This document shows, in pieces, positions 62,904 through 64,000 of a stretch of 64,000 nt of DNA. The translations under genes and the position numbers were made by a program. Every line of letters begins with the position of its first letter. Within the stretch, counting starts at the first letter, position 1. The notes beneath the pieces are model-generated. The model had not been told where the DNA came from. It worked only from the letters and a program-made list of their open reading frames with translations, and ran no database searches. Origin of the DNA: Paenarthrobacter sp. DKR-5 (lineage in GTDB: Bacteria; Actinomycetota; Actinomycetes; Actinomycetales; Micrococcaceae); the NCBI RefSeq assembly GCF_018531425.1, contig NZ_JAHBOI010000003.1, forward strand, positions 1 to 64,000, read 5' to 3'.

Positions 62904-63212
62904 ATGACTGACTTTCCTGATCGCCGGACCCCCGAGGTTTGGTTGATGCCGGTGTTCACGCCCGCACCCGGACGAGCGCAGGACCTGCGCAAGGCTCTCG
63001 CAGAGCTCCAAGGTGCCAGCCGGGACGACGAGGGCTGCCTGCAGTACACCGTGTTCGACGACGGCAGCCGGTTCGTCCTCATCGAGGGCTGGCGCCGCCA
63101 AACGGACCTCGACGCGCACAACGAGCAGGCCCATACTCGAGACTTTGTCGCCGTGTCGCCGGACCTTCTGGCGGAGCGGTTCACCGTCACCCCCGTAACG
63201 CCCCTTGCATGA
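62904..63212 (+). CDS. Putative quinol monooxygenase, ABM fold (102 aa)
   Basis: MPVFTPAPGRAQDLRKALAE, EGCLQYTVFDDGSRFVLIEG and HNEQAHTRDFVAVSPDLLAE are ABM-family features. ATG 62904 is chosen because the fold begins a dozen residues later. In this sugar operon a quinol oxidase role is not obvious; ABM-fold proteins also act as sugar mutarotases or in keto-sugar steps in some clusters. Confidence 0.82.
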   Translation: MTDFPDRRTPEVWLMPVFTPAPGRAQDLRKALAELQGASRDDEGCLQYTVFDDGSRFVLIEGWRRQTDLDAHNEQAHTRDFVAVSPDLLAERFTVTPVTPLA

Positions 63213-63347
63213 ACCGTCAGGGTCGCCAGCGCCGTGGAGAGGGTGGAAGTCAGTGCGGGCCTCGCCGATCCCTCCGTTGACCTGCGCACGGCTCTCCCAT
63301 AGCGTGTCGCCCATGCTCCTGAAACGACTCACACCCCGAGGCCGCTG

Positions 63348-63692
63348 ATGCGCGTGTGTCTGCGCTCCTCGGTGGACCCCAGCCGGCTCGAGGAATACCG
63401 CCAACGGCACGCGGAGGTGTGGCCGGAGATGCTCGAGGCGCTGCACCGCACGGGCTGGCGGAACTACTCGCTGTTCCTCGCCGATGACGGGCTCCTGATC
63501 GGCTACCTCGAATGCGACGACTTCGATGCCAGCCTCGCGCTGATGCAGCTCGAAGAGGTCAACGCCCGCTGGCAGAAGGAGATGGCCGCGCTGTTCTCGG
63601 ACCCCGGGCAGCAGCCGGACCAGGGCTTCGTGCGGGTTCCGGAGATCTTCAACCTCGAAGACCAGCGCGCCCGGCACAGCCGCCGAGTCTGA
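63348..63692 (+). CDS. rhaM: L-rhamnose mutarotase-like protein (114 aa)
   Basis: RhaM-type ferredoxin-like dimer: RQRHAEVWPEMLEALHRTGW with the catalytic His21, YSLFLADDGLLIGYLECDDF, and the ending FVRVPEIFNLED. It converts alpha and beta anomers of L-rhamnose. It lies 135 bases after the monooxygenase gene and converges on an apparent alpha-L-rhamnosidase, so it may belong to rhamnose use and not to the anhydrosugar pathway. Confidence 0.88.
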   Translation: MRVCLRSSVDPSRLEEYRQRHAEVWPEMLEALHRTGWRNYSLFLADDGLLIGYLECDDFDASLALMQLEEVNARWQKEMAALFSDPGQQPDQGFVRVPEIFNLEDQRARHSRRV

Positions 63693-63749
63693 GCTTTCAG
63701 TTCGTGCGGGGTCCCCGGGTCCCTGGGCTCGCCGTGAGGAGTTTGACGG

Positions 63750-63812
63750 AAGGAGGGCCCCGGGCGCACAGTAGGTGAGCCGGACAGCTCCACTGGGCGG
63801 GGGGCCCTCCTT
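63750..63812. terminator. Bidirectional terminator between rhaM and the rhamnosidase gene
   Basis: AAGGAGGGCCCC (63750-63761) and GGGGCCCTCCTT (63801-63812) are perfect 12-bp arms around 39 bases, followed by CTT on the plus strand. It separates convergent genes. Confidence 0.75.
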
Positions 63813-63829
63813 CTTACCAGTACTGAGGT

Positions 63830-64000
63830 TCAGCGCTGGGGCGCGGTGACCGCCGGGACGATGGTCACTTTCTCGGTCAGGTGGCCGGCCGAGAGCGGAC
63901 GGTCGTCCTGACCGGGCAAACGAAGGATGCCAGTGATCCCGGAGGGGACGTCAGCCTCGACCGTTAGCTGATCTCCCTCGAGCTCCCACCGCACGGCAAT
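63830..64000 (-). CDS. Probable alpha-L-rhamnosidase (GH78), C-terminal end only
   Basis: The last 56 residues are visible: VRWELEGDQLTVEADVPSGI, then TGILRLPG and LTEKVTIVPAVTAPQR before the stop at 63830. The W-x(4)-GD-x-L-x-V-x(2)-DVP-x-G pattern is the C-terminal beta-sandwich found at the end of GH78 rhamnosidases. The catalytic part is outside the window. Presence next to a rhamnose mutarotase supports the call. Confidence 0.65.
   Translation of the reverse strand: MAVRWELEGDQLTVEADVPSGITGILRLPGQDDRPLSAGHLTEKVTIVPAVTAPQR

Noticed and set aside
1-64000. tRNA, rRNA or riboswitch genes
   Set aside because: I scanned intergenic regions by eye and saw no cloverleaf with a conserved TTCGA-type T-loop and no recognised riboswitch core; a covariance-model search would be needed to exclude them.

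Overview
The window reads as chromosome of a high-GC soil actinobacterium of the Arthrobacter/Pseudarthrobacter group (Micrococcaceae). The grounds are GC-rich codon use, frequent GTG starts, ATGA/GTGA gene overlaps, many LacI-regulated sugar operons, and a Gfo/Idh dehydrogenase that I recognise as the levoglucosan dehydrogenase type described from Pseudarthrobacter. This is inferred from sequence character and not from any database search.

Layout. 1-3.4 kb: edge of an IS3-type insertion sequence that truncates a DUF3761 protein gene, a 53-aa DUF4236 protein, a zinc-ribbon membrane protein, and a gene-poor stretch. 3.4-11.1 kb: a defence island with a PLD-nuclease/helicase/DUF3427 protein, a multiply broken Mrr-like gene, and the modified-DNA restriction pair mcrC/mcrB. 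11.3-20.0 kb: a LacI-controlled sugar operon (binding protein, two permeases, two GH130-like enzymes, one secreted glycosidase-like protein). 20.1-27.4 kb: a second DUF4236 paralogue, a G5/Excalibur lipoprotein, RNase J, a histidine phosphatase, SDR-type oxidoreductases and an ABM-fold monooxygenase. 27.5-31.2 kb: short-chain fatty-acid transporter plus amidase, then an amidohydrolase.

31.2-39.8 kb: a lactate locus. lctP, a FadR-type regulator, an FAD/Fe-S D-lactate-dehydrogenase-like protein and the amidohydrolase run leftward; lldEFG (lutABC) runs rightward. Three identical-pattern operators sit between them. 39.8-44.2 kb: a LacI repressor facing a three-gene keto-sugar-type cluster (Gfo/Idh, DUF993, TIM-barrel isomerase), substrate unknown. 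44.3-53.6 kb: a leftward beta-galactoside operon (LacI, binding protein, two permeases, two GH42 enzymes) ending in an unusual HTH-only protein.

54.0-63.7 kb: a LacI repressor divergent from an eight- or nine-gene operon with an unknown 162-aa leader protein, an RbsBAC-like transporter, two Gfo/Idh dehydrogenases and a TIM-barrel enzyme. This is most likely levoglucosan uptake and catabolism. An ABM protein and an L-rhamnose mutarotase follow. At the right edge the C-terminus of an apparent GH78 alpha-L-rhamnosidase comes in on the minus strand, facing a strong shared hairpin terminator. Taken together the window is a plant-biomass/pyrolysis-sugar and organic-acid scavenging region next to a small, partly decayed defence island.
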